Shown here piece by piece: positions 18,229-27,508 of a stretch of DNA of 64,000 nucleotides (position 1 is its first letter; every line of letters starts with the position of its first letter). This DNA comes from Levilactobacillus parabrevis ATCC 53295 (lineage in GTDB: Bacteria > Bacillota > Bacilli > Lactobacillales > Lactobacillaceae): NCBI RefSeq assembly GCF_001434055.1, contig NZ_AZCZ01000008.1, forward strand, positions 1 to 64,000, written 5' to 3'. Below the pieces are notes generated by a model. The model was not told where the DNA came from and made no database searches. It saw only the letters and a program-made list of their open reading frames with translations. A program made the position numbers and the translations under genes.

Positions 18229-18789
18229 TTGTTTCTCATGAAAGATATTGTCAGAGATGGCGATCCCGTACTGCGCAAGGAAGCGGCAGAAGTCACTTTC
18301 CCCCTGTCAGAAGAGGATCAACAGCTCGCTAAGGACTTAATGGAATACCTGGTCGTTTCCCAAGACCCAGAACAATGTAAGAAGTATGGTTTACGTGCCG
18401 GTGTTGGTCTGGCCGCTCCCCAAGTGGGTGTTTCCAAGAAGATGGCCTCCGTACTGGTTCCGCCGGCAGAAGAAAATGGCAAGTCGCCATTCACGGACGT
18501 CATCATCAACCCCGTCATCGTTTCCGAATCCGTTCAGCTCGGGGCATTGACTGAGGGTGAAGGTTGCCTCTCCGTTGACAAAGACGTGCCCGGCTTCGTG
18601 CCCCGCCACGACCGAATCACGTTGCGTTACTACGACGTTAACGGCGAGAAGCATCAATTACGTTTGAAGAACTACCCCGCTATCGTGTGCCAACACGAGA
18701 TCGATCACTTACACGGGACGTTATTCTACGACCACATTGACAAGGACCAACCATTCAGTCGCGCTGAAGATACCATTATGATTGAGTAG
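18229..18789 (+). CDS. def: Peptide deformylase
   Basis: Metalloprotease that removes the formyl group from the N-terminal methionine of new proteins. The 186-aa protein is the longer Gram-positive (type 2) form. It shows the three active-site motifs: [16 protein letters not shown] (metal Cys) and QHEIDHLHG (metal His residues and catalytic Glu). The start is probably TTG 18229, 8 bases after GGAGG; ATG 18223 lies too close to that site and ATG 18238 too far. A strong bidirectional terminator follows. Confidence 0.95.
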   Translation: MFLMKDIVRDGDPVLRKEAAEVTFPLSEEDQQLAKDLMEYLVVSQDPEQCKKYGLRAGVGLAAPQVGVSKKMASVLVPPAEENGKSPFTDVIINPVIVSESVQLGALTEGEGCLSVDKDVPGFVPRHDRITLRYYDVNGEKHQLRLKNYPAIVCQHEIDHLHGTLFYDHIDKDQPFSRAEDTIMIE

Positions 18790-18797
18790 TTGTTTGA

Positions 18798-18848
18798 AAA
18801 AGGACGACTGGGTTTTCACAATTTCTTGCGAAAACCCAGCCGTCCTTT
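18798..18848. terminator. Bidirectional terminator between def and the convergent gene
   Basis: Long stem AAAGGACGaCTGGGTTTTC paired with GAAAACCCAGcCGTCCTTT around a 12-base loop. A/T runs on both sides suit termination of def and of the converging minus-strand gene. Confidence 0.85.
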
Positions 18849-18874
18849 AATTTTAATTTATTTAGTTTGGTCAC

Positions 18875-19372
18875 TCACTTAACACTCGGGTCGCCCAACT
18901 TCTTTAAATCCTTCATATATTCTACGGTAGATTCATTCATCAGGTAAGCCACGTCAAGATGTAACTCACCCGTGTAGACCCAGATGTCACTGACGACGAA
19001 AGCCGAGCCACTGACGACCGACTTCACCTCGTGGTCTGCACAAAAACTAGCGAGTGCTTGATTAAACGCTGCTTCAAGTTCCGGTAACCGGCGTTCGGTA
19101 TCCAAGCCCGCGGGAAAACTGTACTCAAATGACATGACCCCGCGGCCCCAAACATCGGCGACCGTTTCAACGGCTTCAATCTGACATTCGGGTTCCGTCA
19201 GCACATCTTCATTGACCAGTCGTTGGAGAGCCGCCTTCACCGCCACATCCGTCTCATCCTGAGCAGACCGGCGAACAATTCGGGTCGCTCGCTGCACGAT
19301 GGTCCGGTGAATAAGTTCATATATCACGATGGCAATGATAACCCCAATGATGATCTCTACTATTAGTGCCAT
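18875..19372 (-). CDS. Membrane-anchored hypothetical protein
   Basis: I do not recognise this 165-aa protein. It has one N-terminal hydrophobic segment (about residues 2-21, IVEIIIGVIIAIVIY), then a basic stretch (RATRIVRR) and a soluble alpha/beta-looking domain with a helical AALQRLVNED and a YSFPAGLDTERR element. Topology suggests an N-terminal anchor with a large cytoplasmic domain because of the positive residues after the helix. ATG 19372 has GGAGG 7 bases upstream; the in-frame GTG 18 bases earlier does not. It is a single-gene unit with its own extended -10 promoter. Confidence 0.75.
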   Translation of the reverse strand: MALIVEIIIGVIIAIVIYELIHRTIVQRATRIVRRSAQDETDVAVKAALQRLVNEDVLTEPECQIEAVETVADVWGRGVMSFEYSFPAGLDTERRLPELEAAFNQALASFCADHEVKSVVSGSAFVVSDIWVYTGELHLDVAYLMNESTVEYMKDLKKLGDPSVK

Positions 19373-19404
19373 GGCGTCTCCTCCGTTCACTTTGCGTTAG
19401 CTTA

Positions 19405-19413
19405 ATCATAGCA
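19405..19413 (-). promoter_or_regulatory. Extended -10 promoter of the membrane-anchored hypothetical gene
   Basis: Minus strand TGCTATGAT about 35 bases upstream of the ATG. It is back to back with the rpoY promoter. Confidence 0.5.
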
Positions 19414-19457
19414 TGTTTTGTCGCCCAGTGGTAATTCTATACAATCACCTGAAACTA

Positions 19458-19466
19458 TGCTAAAAT
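19458..19466 (+). promoter_or_regulatory. Extended -10 promoter of rpoY-rnjA
   Basis: TGCTAAAAT lies about 98 bases before the rpoY GTG. No clear -35 box is visible. Confidence 0.5.
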
Positions 19467-19563
19467 TGTGCTAATTGTTGTGTAAGCAACCCGCAGTTCG
19501 GAAGGACCCATGACCCGCCGTCTTACTGACGAGTTAAATTATTTTGTTAAAGGAGTTTTGTCA

Positions 19564-19782
19564 GTGATTTATAAAGTTTATTACCAAAACGATAAAAAGC
19601 GGAATCCTAAGCGCGAGGATACCCATTCTCTCTATTTGGAAGCGGACACCGAAGTTGAAGCTCGGGCCCAAGTAGAGGCACACACGGAACACAATATCGA
19701 ATTCATTGAAGCGATGGAAGGCAGTACCCTCGCTTACGAACAACAGAATCCGAATTACAAGTTAACGGAGTTCAATGAATGA
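19564..19782 (+). CDS. rpoY: DNA-dependent RNA polymerase epsilon subunit
   Basis: Small accessory subunit of RNA polymerase in Firmicutes (YkzG family). The 72-aa protein begins [20 protein letters not shown] after the initiator and has the family pattern [14 protein letters not shown] and [15 protein letters not shown]. The start is GTG 19564 with AAAGGAG 8 bases upstream; an in-frame ATG at 19510 would add 18 unrelated residues. The stop overlaps the rnjA ATG (ATGA), which is the conserved rpoY-rnjA arrangement. Confidence 0.95.
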   Translation: MIYKVYYQNDKKRNPKREDTHSLYLEADTEVEARAQVEAHTEHNIEFIEAMEGSTLAYEQQNPNYKLTEFNE

Positions 19783-21458
19783 ACAAGTTAAACGTCAAAA
19801 ATAACGAGACCGCTATCTTTGGCGTGGGTGGACTTGGCGAAATCGGGAAAAACACTTACGGTATTCAATTTCAGGACGAAATCATCCTGATTGATGCCGG
19901 GATTAAATTTCCTGAAGACGAATTATTAGGGATCGACTATGTCATTCCCGATTACCAATACCTCGTTGAGAACCAGTCTAAGATCAAGGCGCTAGTGATT
20001 ACCCACGGCCACGAAGATCATATTGGTGGTATCCCGTATCTGTTAAAGGCTCTGAACGTTCCAGTCTACGCTGGTCCCTTAGCCTTAGCATTGATTAAGA
20101 ACAAGCTCGAAGAACACGGATTACTTAAATCGACTGAGCTACACACAATTGACGATGATACTGTGCTTAAATTTCGGAAGATGAGTGTGACCTTCTTCCG
20201 GACGACCCACTCAATCCCCGATACGCTGGGGGTTGCTGTTCACACACCAGTCGGCACGATTGTGGAAACGGGGGACTATAAGTTCGACTTAACACCCGTT
20301 ACCAACCAGCCGCCTGATCTTCAAAAGATGGCCAAGCTGGGCGACGAAGGCGTGCTCTGTCTGATGTCAGACAGTACCAACGCCGAACGCCCCATCTGGA
20401 CAAAATCTGAAAAATGGGTGGGTAAATCCATTCGCAAGATTTTCGACCAAGTTGAAGGCCGGGTCATCTTTGCCACGTTCGCTTCCAATATCTCACGTAT
20501 CGAGACGGCCTGTGAAGTGGCGTTGGCTCACGGACGAAAGATTGCTGTCTTTGGCCGATCCATGGAAGCAGCCATTGTCAACGGTCGGGAACTGGGTTAC
20601 TTGAACATCCCTGACGATGCGTTAGTCGATGCCAACACCATTCGTTCCCTGCCCGCTGAAAAGGTCATGATTCTATGTACCGGTTCGCAAGGTGAACCCA
20701 TGGCGGCCCTTTCACGGATCGCTAATGGGACCCACCGGCAAATTGCCATTCAGCCTGGCGATACCGTTGTCTTCTCCAGTAACCCAATCCCTGGGAACAC
20801 GATTTCAGTGAACCGGGTCATTAACGAACTGGAAGAAGCCGGCGCTAACGTCATTCATGGTAAGGTCAATAACATTCATACTTCCGGTCACGGTGGTCAA
20901 GAAGAACAGAAGCTGATGCTCCGGCTGATGCAACCGAAATTCTTCATGCCGATTCACGGGGAATACCGGATGTTAAAGATTCATACCGAACTGGCTGAAC
21001 AGTGTGGTGTACCGTTAGATCACAGCTTCATTCTGCAAAACGGGGACGTCTTAGCTTTAACGCAAGACTCCGCTCGGGTTGCGGGTCACTTTACCGCTGG
21101 CGATGTTTACATCGACGGTTCCGGTATCGGTGACATTGGCAACGTGGTCTTACGCGATCGCCAACTACTTTCTGAAGAAGGTTTAGTTGTCGTAGTTGCC
21201 ACCATCGACCTCAAGAATCAAGAAATCAAGGCCGGCCCCGACCTGCTTTCTCGTGGATTCGTCTACATGCGTGAATCCGGCGAGCTGCTAAATGAAGGCC
21301 GTCGTCGTGTTTTCCAAACGATTCGTCGAGCTATGCGCAACCCCAAGGCTACTGAAGCTTCAATTAGAAACGCAGTCATCGATGACCTCCAAAACTTCCT
21401 ATTTGCGAAGACGGAGCGCCACCCAATGATCTTACCAATGTTCATTATGACCAAGTAA
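19779..21458 (+). CDS. rnjA: Ribonuclease J1
   Basis: Metallo-beta-lactamase/beta-CASP ribonuclease with endonuclease and 5'-3' exonuclease activity, central to mRNA turnover. The 559-aa length is normal. The zinc motif [15 protein letters not shown], the later DSTNAERP and GHGGQEE motifs and the C-terminal domain are present. It is translationally coupled to rpoY. Confidence 0.97.
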   Translation: MNKLNVKNNETAIFGVGGLGEIGKNTYGIQFQDEIILIDAGIKFPEDELLGIDYVIPDYQYLVENQSKIKALVITHGHEDHIGGIPYLLKALNVPVYAGPLALALIKNKLEEHGLLKSTELHTIDDDTVLKFRKMSVTFFRTTHSIPDTLGVAVHTPVGTIVETGDYKFDLTPVTNQPPDLQKMAKLGDEGVLCLMSDSTNAERPIWTKSEKWVGKSIRKIFDQVEGRVIFATFASNISRIETACEVALAHGRKIAVFGRSMEAAIVNGRELGYLNIPDDALVDANTIRSLPAEKVMILCTGSQGEPMAALSRIANGTHRQIAIQPGDTVVFSSNPIPGNTISVNRVINELEEAGANVIHGKVNNIHTSGHGGQEEQKLMLRLMQPKFFMPIHGEYRMLKIHTELAEQCGVPLDHSFILQNGDVLALTQDSARVAGHFTAGDVYIDGSGIGDIGNVVLRDRQLLSEEGLVVVVATIDLKNQEIKAGPDLLSRGFVYMRESGELLNEGRRRVFQTIRRAMRNPKATEASIRNAVIDDLQNFLFAKTERHPMILPMFIMTK

Positions 21459-21466
21459 ATATGACT

Positions 21467-21499
21467 TGAAGAAGACGCTGTGATGGCGCCTTTTTTTAT
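21467..21499 (+). terminator. Probable terminator after rnjA
   Basis: AAG-a-CGC / GCG-c-CTT hairpin followed by seven T, about 10 bases after the rnjA stop. The stem is weak. A structured element (family A) begins immediately downstream. Confidence 0.55.
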
Positions 21500-21506
21500 G
21501 GTCAGA

Positions 21507-21648
21507 GTGCTCCACAAGGCGGTTAGACTCTGAGCATTAACGTCGCTAAGGTAAAAATCCCGAATCTGGATTTTTGGCTTAGTGGGGTTAAGCGCAGGAG
21601 TCTGCCTTGTGGAGCACGTTTCGGCTATAAAGCATGAAAGCGAGGCCC
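21507..21648 (+). repeat. Structured interspersed element, family A, copy 1
   Basis: The core 21507-21617 is closed by a perfect 14-bp inverted repeat, GTGCTCCACAAGGC with GCCTTGTGGAGCAC. Inside are a second stem AGACTC (21525-21530) with GAGTCT (21598-21603), a conserved internal loop (GAGCATTAACGTC on the left, GGGGTTAAGCGCAG on the right) and an apical stem around CGAATCT. A conserved tail (ACGTTTCGGCT, then GCGAGGCCCC) extends to 21648. The same architecture with changed but still pairing stems is found at 51863-51972. The rest of the 450-base gap (21649-21875) shows no gene; a TATAAT at 21876-21881 may serve the next gene. Confidence 0.8.
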
Positions 21649-21910
21649 CAAACAAATACCGGACTTAGCCTTTAATTTCGTTGTATAAACTCAGAAAAAC
21701 TCCAACAAAACCAAACACCCCACTTATCTCCAATTACCACGTCAGCGCTCATGCTCCTTTCCAATACTTCGCTCGAAAAGTGAGCGGTCCGCACCCCACC
21801 GTCCGTTTCCTTATAAAAACCTTATAACTAAGGAAAGTTCCATCAGAATCACTAGGCAGTTTGGTCGATTTCGTTTATAATAGTGAAGATTAATAATTGA
21901 GAGGAGAAGT

Positions 21911-22873
21911 ATGGTGAGTGTCCAGTTCTATATCATCTTAAACGAGCACGCGGGAAGCGGCCGCGCGAAGGAACTCTGGCCGGAGATCAAGCAAGCGCTT
22001 GATGCCGCTCAAGTCTCCTATCAGCTCGCCATCTCAGAATATGCGAACCACGCGATTCTTTTAAGCGAGCAATTTGCCAAAAAGTTACCCGACGAGCCCC
22101 ATCAAAACTGGGTCGTCCTCGCCGTTGGTGGCGATGGCACCCTTCACGAAGCCATCAACGGCCTCAACAAGTTTCCTCGGACCCACCGCATTCCGGTCGC
22201 CTACTTACCGATCGGTTCCGGTAATGACTTTGCTCGGGGCGCTGGCATGGCGTTGAAATGGCCGGACGCCTTAAAACAGATTATTCAGTGTACCCACGCC
22301 ACTGACTATGATATTGGGAGCTACAACGAAACCATCAAGCGGGAACGTGGCGTTTTTACTAACAATCTGGGAATCGGCTTCGATGCCGCCATCATTTCTC
22401 AGGCAAATCAGTCCAAAGCCAAGGTCTGGCTCAATAAACATCACTTGGGCAAGCTATCTTATCTAGCCTCGGCCCTGGATGTGTATTACAACCAGACCGG
22501 CTTCACCCTGACGGTGCACGTCGGCAACCAACGAGATATTTACCCGAACGCCTTCCTGGTCACCACGACGAATCACCCCTACTTCGGTGGTGGCGTGGGC
22601 ATTGCCCCCAGCGCAACGATCACCGATCACAAGCTGCACTTGGTGGTCATCGAAAAGCCTAATTTCTTTAAGCTGATGTGGTTAGCCCTACGCCTCGTAT
22701 TTAAGCGTCATTTGACGTCTAAGGCCGTTCACTACTATCAGGCATCAAGTGTCCACCTTACCGTTCCAGCCATCGAATACGGCCAATTAGACGGCGAAGA
22801 GATGGGCGGACGTTTCTTTGACGTTTACGTGGGCCTCAAACAGTATCCTTTTTGGTTCGACACGACAATTTAG
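21911..22873 (+). CDS. Diacylglycerol kinase family lipid kinase
   Basis: Member of the YegS/BmrU/DagK family that phosphorylates lipids such as diacylglycerol or related amphiphiles. The 320-aa product has the nucleotide-binding motifs LNEHAGSGRAKELW, VGGDGTLHEAINGL and PIGSGNDFARGAGM in order, and the C-terminal beta domain with QLDGEE. The ATG lies 4-5 bases after GAGGAG; a GTG one codon later is also possible. Single gene, with a TATAAT 30 bases upstream and a strong terminator. The exact lipid substrate is not predictable. Confidence 0.88.
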   Translation: MVSVQFYIILNEHAGSGRAKELWPEIKQALDAAQVSYQLAISEYANHAILLSEQFAKKLPDEPHQNWVVLAVGGDGTLHEAINGLNKFPRTHRIPVAYLPIGSGNDFARGAGMALKWPDALKQIIQCTHATDYDIGSYNETIKRERGVFTNNLGIGFDAAIISQANQSKAKVWLNKHHLGKLSYLASALDVYYNQTGFTLTVHVGNQRDIYPNAFLVTTTNHPYFGGGVGIAPSATITDHKLHLVVIEKPNFFKLMWLALRLVFKRHLTSKAVHYYQASSVHLTVPAIEYGQLDGEEMGGRFFDVYVGLKQYPFWFDTTI

Positions 22874-22903
22874 ACGGTTAAGTTTCTTTGAAAGCCAGAG
22901 ATG

Positions 22904-22956
22904 AAAACGTCCCATCAGACACAGCGAAAAGGCTGCATCTGATGGGACGTTTTTTC
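22904..22956 (+). terminator. Terminator of the lipid kinase gene
   Basis: AAAACGTCCCATCAGA pairs with TCTGATGGGACGTTTT around an 18-base loop, followed by T. Confidence 0.9.
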
Positions 22957-22974
22957 AGTCACTTTGCAGGCAAC

Positions 22975-23004
22975 AAAAAAAGGATGTGATCGCGACCACA
23001 TCCC
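22975..23004 (-). terminator. Terminator for the minus-strand small gene at 23039
   Basis: Minus strand GGATGTG-gtcgcgat-CACATCC hairpin followed by seven T, converging on the lipid kinase terminator. Confidence 0.8.
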
Positions 23005-23038
23005 TTCGTCATTGGCGCTAACCAATAACAGTTTATGA

Positions 23039-23248
23039 TTAATCTTCAGAAGCATCCATTGCTTCCAGAATCATGTCTAGCTGAGCGCACTTATTACTGA
23101 GGTAGTTCATTTCCTCACCATACCGCGGTTCAATCTGTACGGTTTCATTAGTACTTTGAACAGTTGCGGATTCCTTTTCTTTCAACGTGGCTAGCTGTGA
23201 ATTAGCCTGCCGATACTCTTCCAGAATCTCTACCCGATTACTCATCAT
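23039..23248 (-). CDS. Small helical hypothetical protein
   Basis: 69-aa protein that I do not recognise. It is charged and probably helical throughout (NRVEILEEYRQANSQLATLK at the start, LSNKCAQLDMILEAMDASED at the end), with no membrane segment. AGGAG lies 7 bases before ATG 23248, and it has its own terminator, which supports real expression. It sits between the lipid kinase and the LysM/P60 gene with no shared transcript. Confidence 0.7.
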   Translation of the reverse strand: MMSNRVEILEEYRQANSQLATLKEKESATVQSTNETVQIEPRYGEEMNYLSNKCAQLDMILEAMDASED

Positions 23249-23392
23249 TACACAACTCCTTTAACAAAATTAGTTTTTTTGATTCCCGTTTTCTCAAACG
23301 ACTAAAAGGAATCATACCACTTGCTAAGGGATTTGTTAACGATTATCTTAAACTTTTTCAACGATTTTCATAAACTTTTTTCCTGCAACCGA

Positions 23393-24871
23393 TTACTTCA
23401 GCGACCCAGCAAAGGATGGCATGAAGTAACTACTGATCTGTTGCACCTTAACATTTTGACCAGGTTGTGGTGCAGCAACGAATTGATTATTGCCTAAGTA
23501 GATTGCGTCATGGTAAGTGGACCCCTTCGCACCCCAGAAGAGAATGTCGCCAGGCTTGGCTGAAGCGACAGAGTGCGTTGAAACATAGGCTTCTTGCGAT
23601 ACCGTGTTATGTGGTAAGCTGACGCCCATTGCGTTCTTGTAAACGTAAGCAACTAATCCAGAACAATCCATCCCGCTGAGTGAAGAGCCACCCCAAACGT
23701 AAGGAATGTTGGCTGAGGCCAACTTCAGCGCTAAGCCAGTCACGGACCCACTGGTTAAGCCGGCTGTGTTCGTGGTCTTCTTAGTACTGCTGCTGGTTGC
23801 GGCCGTTGCTGAAGAACTGGTGTTAGTTGTGTTAGTGCTCGTTGCCGTCGTAGCCTTGGCAGCTTGCTTTCTAACAGCGGATTGCGTGGTGGTCTTGATC
23901 CGTTTCGTCCGGGTCGTAGCCGTTGCATTTTGACTGCCAGTCTGTGGCTGTGCTTGCGTTTGACTGCTACTGCTGGTTACGGCACTGGTACTAGCCTTGC
24001 TTGGTGTCGTTGCCTGTGTGCTAGACTGCGTCGTGGTAGATGATGATACAGACTGACTTGACACAGTAGCTGCCCGAGACTGACGTTGGACTGGTTGACT
24101 AGAACTCGTCGTGCTTGGCGTCGTTGCAGAATTACTAGACGTTACTGCACTATTCGAGCTCGTGGTTGATGAAGTTGACTGACTACTCGTGCGACTTGCA
24201 ACCGGTGCCTTCGTCGTGTTGGCATTGACGTGATTATCCTTTACCGTTGAGCTGCTAGTCCGTGATGAACTATTGGCAGCTGGCGTCGATACAGATTGTT
24301 TCGTAGTACTTGAGCTAGTGGCTGCGGCACTCTGCTTCTGCTGTTGCTTGCTAGCTGCGGCTTGCTGTTGTGCCACGATTTGGGCTTGAACGGCACTAGC
24401 CTTTTGCGTTGTCTGTTGCGTTGCGCTACGGGTTGTCGTAGCCGTGGAATTAGTCGTGCTCGTGGTAGCGGCAACGCTACCCTTAGGAATTGTCAGGTTC
24501 TGTCCCACACTCAGGACATCGCCATCCATGTGATTAGCTTTTTGTAATTGTGCCACGGAGACGTGGTACTGCTGAGCCAAGTCCCACAGCGTATCACCTG
24601 ATTTAACGGTGTGCGTCTGTTGCGTCTTGGCGGAGCGGACTTGTAATTTCTGACCGACAAAGATCATGTCAGTCTTACTATCAATCGAGTTCTGTTGTTC
24701 AAGGTCTTGAATCGAAACGCCTAGCTTTTGTGAAAGTTCCCAAACGGTGTCGCCCTGCTTCACTTGAATACTATCCGCATTGGCGGTGATCGTGGCGCCG
24801 GCTGCTAACGCACCCATGGCGCTGACGACTCCGACAAGTGCTTTGGTGGTTTTTCGTTGTCCTGTACTCAT
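23393..24871 (-). CDS. Secreted LysM and NlpC/P60 peptidoglycan endopeptidase
   Basis: Exported cell-wall hydrolase. It has a signal peptide (about 1-33, ending ATITANA), two LysM peptidoglycan-binding domains (starting at IQVKQGDTVWELS and HTVKSGDTLWDLA), a Ser/Thr/Gln/Ala-rich linker of about 240 residues and a C-terminal NlpC/P60 domain. The nucleophile is the cysteine of GMDCSGLVAYVY and the base is the histidine of YHDAIYLG. The usual third polar residue region reads FVAAPQPG, without His. Such proteins cleave D-Glu-linked stem peptide bonds and influence cell separation. Start is uncertain: ATG 24871 is 13 bases from AAAGGA, and TTG 24877 would have a 7-base spacing. Confidence 0.92.
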   Translation of the reverse strand: MSTGQRKTTKALVGVVSAMGALAAGATITANADSIQVKQGDTVWELSQKLGVSIQDLEQQNSIDSKTDMIFVGQKLQVRSAKTQQTHTVKSGDTLWDLAQQYHVSVAQLQKANHMDGDVLSVGQNLTIPKGSVAATTSTTNSTATTTRSATQQTTQKASAVQAQIVAQQQAAASKQQQKQSAAATSSSTTKQSVSTPAANSSSRTSSSTVKDNHVNANTTKAPVASRTSSQSTSSTTSSNSAVTSSNSATTPSTTSSSQPVQRQSRAATVSSQSVSSSTTTQSSTQATTPSKASTSAVTSSSSQTQAQPQTGSQNATATTRTKRIKTTTQSAVRKQAAKATTATSTNTTNTSSSATAATSSSTKKTTNTAGLTSGSVTGLALKLASANIPYVWGGSSLSGMDCSGLVAYVYKNAMGVSLPHNTVSQEAYVSTHSVASAKPGDILFWGAKGSTYHDAIYLGNNQFVAAPQPGQNVKVQQISSYFMPSFAGSLK

Positions 24872-24877
24872 TTTCAA

Positions 24878-25301
24878 CAACACGTCCTTTTATGACTTTT
24901 TTTCAATGCAGGTGAACGTGAAAGTCCTGCTAATCAGCAAGCAACTTCCGGTCGTTCATAGTAAATACGAATCACAAATTAATATTACCACACGATTTGC
25001 CAGTTCCTTGTGAAATATTAAGGAAATCATAACGGATTTTTAAGCTTAAACGTTTGTTCCCATTTTTAAATTCATCACCTTATTTATCACCTGAAAGCGT
25101 CTATTCATAGGCATTAACCGGTCACATAAGCCAAACCTCTGTTCTAACACCTTCAAAATTCACCCGTCACAATTTCATTGAACACCTCAAGCAGTTTCGG
25201 GGTTAAAAATGTTTGCAGAATACAAATTGCCATTGATAACGCTTTCTGTAGGTTACAACTAGCGATTTTTGTTGCGACTTTGTGAAATTTATTTTTGTGC
25301 A
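24878..25301. other. Gene-free gap between two secreted-protein genes
   Basis: No coding region or RNA gene is visible. On the minus strand TGGTAATAT near 24982-24992 is a possible extended -10 for the LysM/P60 gene, with a leader of about 100 bases. TGATAACGCTTTCT at 25234-25247 resembles a cre site but is far from any start codon. Confidence 0.5.
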
Positions 25302-25327
25302 CAAAAAAACGGGAGAAATTCTCCCGT
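25302..25327 (-). terminator. Terminator of the DUF1002 gene
   Basis: Minus strand ACGGGAG-aattt-CTCCCGT followed by seven T, about 30 bases past the stop codon. Confidence 0.9.
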
Positions 25328-25357
25328 TAGTTAGTAATCCCGCCGTTCTGACGTTCC

Positions 25358-26377
25358 TTAGTTGAATAGTCCTTGGAAGAACGAGACAACTTGGTGCCAG
25401 ATCTGAACAAGGAAGTTTTCAGCTTTTTTAGCATCGGCACTGTTGGCAAAGTCTTTCACATTTGCCATTTTGTCACCGATACTATTCGCCAAATTATTGG
25501 CAACATTGGTGACGTTGTTCACGTAAGTCTTACTCGTTGAGACTGGTGCTTGTTGCACCTTGCTCAACGCAATTGCAATATTAGTGATCTGTGTTTGATT
25601 GGTTTTACCATCGATGCCCTGCTTAGCCAAAGCCTTTTCCAACATTTCTTCAATGTCGGCCTTGGTTGCGAGATCATCCCCGTTTTGCCGTTGCTTAGCT
25701 AAGTCGGAAGAAACCGAACCGACCGCTGACATCAGCTTACCAGGATACTTCTTATCATTATTGTTATGATCAATTGCCGGTTGCGTGGCGTCCAAAACGC
25801 CGTTAGCGGCTTGTGTATTCTCGGCATTCAGCGTCAACCCATCTGCTGCCAAAGCCTTGTAGACCCCAGTCAGCGCCGATTCACCTGAGACGGACTTGTC
25901 GGCAGTCACCGTAATGATAACGTCCTTAACGCCGGCCATCGTTGCGACCATGGCGTACTGCTGAGAAGTAACCTCAGTAATATTATTACTACCATTATAT
26001 TCGGCAATGTTGACCTTCACACCAGTTCCCGGATCAGCCGGGGCCAACGCTACAGAACTGATCATACTAGCGTCGGTTGTCCCAGCCGAGTTCAGGTACT
26101 GGGCATAGTCGCTCCCAGTCGCCGTTAACGCACTGTAATTGGATTTGACGCCCAAGGCTGAAGCCACGGCATCCTTGTCCTCGCTGGCTAGCCCCGCACC
26201 ATAGACCACGTAGGCTTTGGATAACGCCTTAGTCTGAACGGTACTACCGCTGGTGGCGGAACTACTGGTATCACTCGTCGTGTCCGTGGTATCCGCATTA
26301 GCATGAACCATGCTTCCGCCAATGCCCAGTGCCAGAGTAAACGCCGCCAAGCTCAAGATAACTCGCTTTAATTTCAT
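25358..26377 (-). CDS. DUF1002 domain-containing secreted protein
   Basis: 339-aa exported protein of the DUF1002 family, common in lactobacilli and Bacillus (YpuA-like) and of unknown function. It has a signal peptide (about 1-29, cleavage after SMVHANA), a Thr/Ser-rich linker, and the DUF1002 domain with SKAYVVYGAGL, VKVNIAEYNGSNNI and VKDVIITVTADKSVSG. The tail ends in an amphipathic stretch (FLVQIWHQVVSFFQGLFN). ATG 26377 has AAGAGAG 8 bases upstream. It lies among cell-wall hydrolase genes, hinting at a cell-envelope role. Confidence 0.88.
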   Translation of the reverse strand: MKLKRVILSLAAFTLALGIGGSMVHANADTTDTTSDTSSSATSGSTVQTKALSKAYVVYGAGLASEDKDAVASALGVKSNYSALTATGSDYAQYLNSAGTTDASMISSVALAPADPGTGVKVNIAEYNGSNNITEVTSQQYAMVATMAGVKDVIITVTADKSVSGESALTGVYKALAADGLTLNAENTQAANGVLDATQPAIDHNNNDKKYPGKLMSAVGSVSSDLAKQRQNGDDLATKADIEEMLEKALAKQGIDGKTNQTQITNIAIALSKVQQAPVSTSKTYVNNVTNVANNLANSIGDKMANVKDFANSADAKKAENFLVQIWHQVVSFFQGLFN

Positions 26378-26491
26378 TGTTTGCACTCTCTTTTCACTTG
26401 AATTTAACTTCCCCGGTGAACCCAGTATAGCACGAGAGCCAATTTGGAAGCCGAATTCGAAGCGACCTTAGAGAATTCTTCAGACTTGGGT

Positions 26492-27385
26492 TTATTGCCA
26501 GAACCGCCGTGCACCAGCGTATTCAGGGGCAAATGCAGATTTGGCCATGCTGACTTCTTCAACCTGGCCACCAGGCTTAGGGGCATGTAGAATCTGCCCA
26601 GCACCCGCGTATAGACCCACGTGGTGAATAGCTCCCGTGCCGTGGTCCGTGGCAAAGAAGACCAGATCACCCGCGGTTAATTCCTCAGGCGCTACGGGAT
26701 ACCCATTGGCGAATTGGTCCTGCGCATCACGTGGTACGGGAATGCCCAGTGCACGGTGCAGCGCATAAATGAAGCCCGAACAGTCAAAACCAGCTGGGGT
26801 CAACCCGCCCCACAGGTAAGGCGTATTGACAAACTGGCGGCCCAACGCAAGAATTCGATCTCCATCATCCACACCAGTTACGCCAAGTTGCGCAGCAGCT
26901 GCTGGAATCTGACCGGAACCTAATGGGGTGACCACTTGAATCCACTCAGCGTCCTGACTCGTCGTAGTTAGGATAGTTCCCATCGGTAAGGTCAAGACCG
27001 GCTGTTGCTCCGCGTCCAGTAACGTCGTCGTTGGTTGAACCAGGCGAACCGTCGTCGTTGGGTACTCCAACTCAGCATCACTAGTCGTCAATTGGGTCAT
27101 CGGAATCCAGCCGGGATATCCCCGCCGTTCCAGACGATTGGCTTGCCGCGTCACAAAGACGTGCGCCCAGTCACCCTCCTGCCGATCCAAAACGACGCGA
27201 TCGTTAAATAGCGCTTCGGTGACGATGCCATTCGTGTCCGCTAACCGTTGCCGATCAGCTGGCTGCAAAGCTGCCAACCACGCCGTCAGGTCACCGTCTT
27301 GTAAATACGTCTGATCAGTCTCTGTGGCTACCGTCGGTGCAGACCACACTAATGCCGTGGGAACCTTAATCCGTCGAATCTCCAT
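26492..27385 (-). CDS. SH3-domain NlpC/P60 peptidase
   Basis: 297-aa protein like the Bacillus YkfC group of gamma-D-glutamyl-L-diamino acid endopeptidases, which trim cell-wall peptides. It has no clear signal peptide. Two bacterial SH3-like regions (about 1-95 and 105-165; YPGWIPMTQL, TTTSQDAEWIQVV) precede the NlpC/P60 domain. The triad is complete: Cys in GFDCSGFIYALH, His in HHVGLYAG and His in ILHAPKPG. The YkfC architecture suggests peptide recycling in the cytoplasm or at the envelope. GGAGGCGG precedes the ATG. It lies about 115 bases upstream of the DUF1002 gene on the same strand. Confidence 0.87.
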   Translation of the reverse strand: MEIRRIKVPTALVWSAPTVATETDQTYLQDGDLTAWLAALQPADRQRLADTNGIVTEALFNDRVVLDRQEGDWAHVFVTRQANRLERRGYPGWIPMTQLTTSDAELEYPTTTVRLVQPTTTLLDAEQQPVLTLPMGTILTTTSQDAEWIQVVTPLGSGQIPAAAAQLGVTGVDDGDRILALGRQFVNTPYLWGGLTPAGFDCSGFIYALHRALGIPVPRDAQDQFANGYPVAPEELTAGDLVFFATDHGTGAIHHVGLYAGAGQILHAPKPGGQVEEVSMAKSAFAPEYAGARRFWQ

Positions 27386-27508
27386 TAAAACCGCCTCCAG
27401 TTTCTTTACCCCAATCTTACCAATAATTCGATCAACTTACTAGATTGTTCTGTAACTTACGTGATTGTTTCGATAACTAGTCGCTAAAGCTGTGCCAATA
27501 CCACTTCA

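Noticed and set aside
21263-21655. Minus-strand open frame of 130 codons ending in rnjA
   Set aside because: It is formed by the reverse of the family A element plus the antisense of rnjA; repeats of this type often give false hypothetical proteins.
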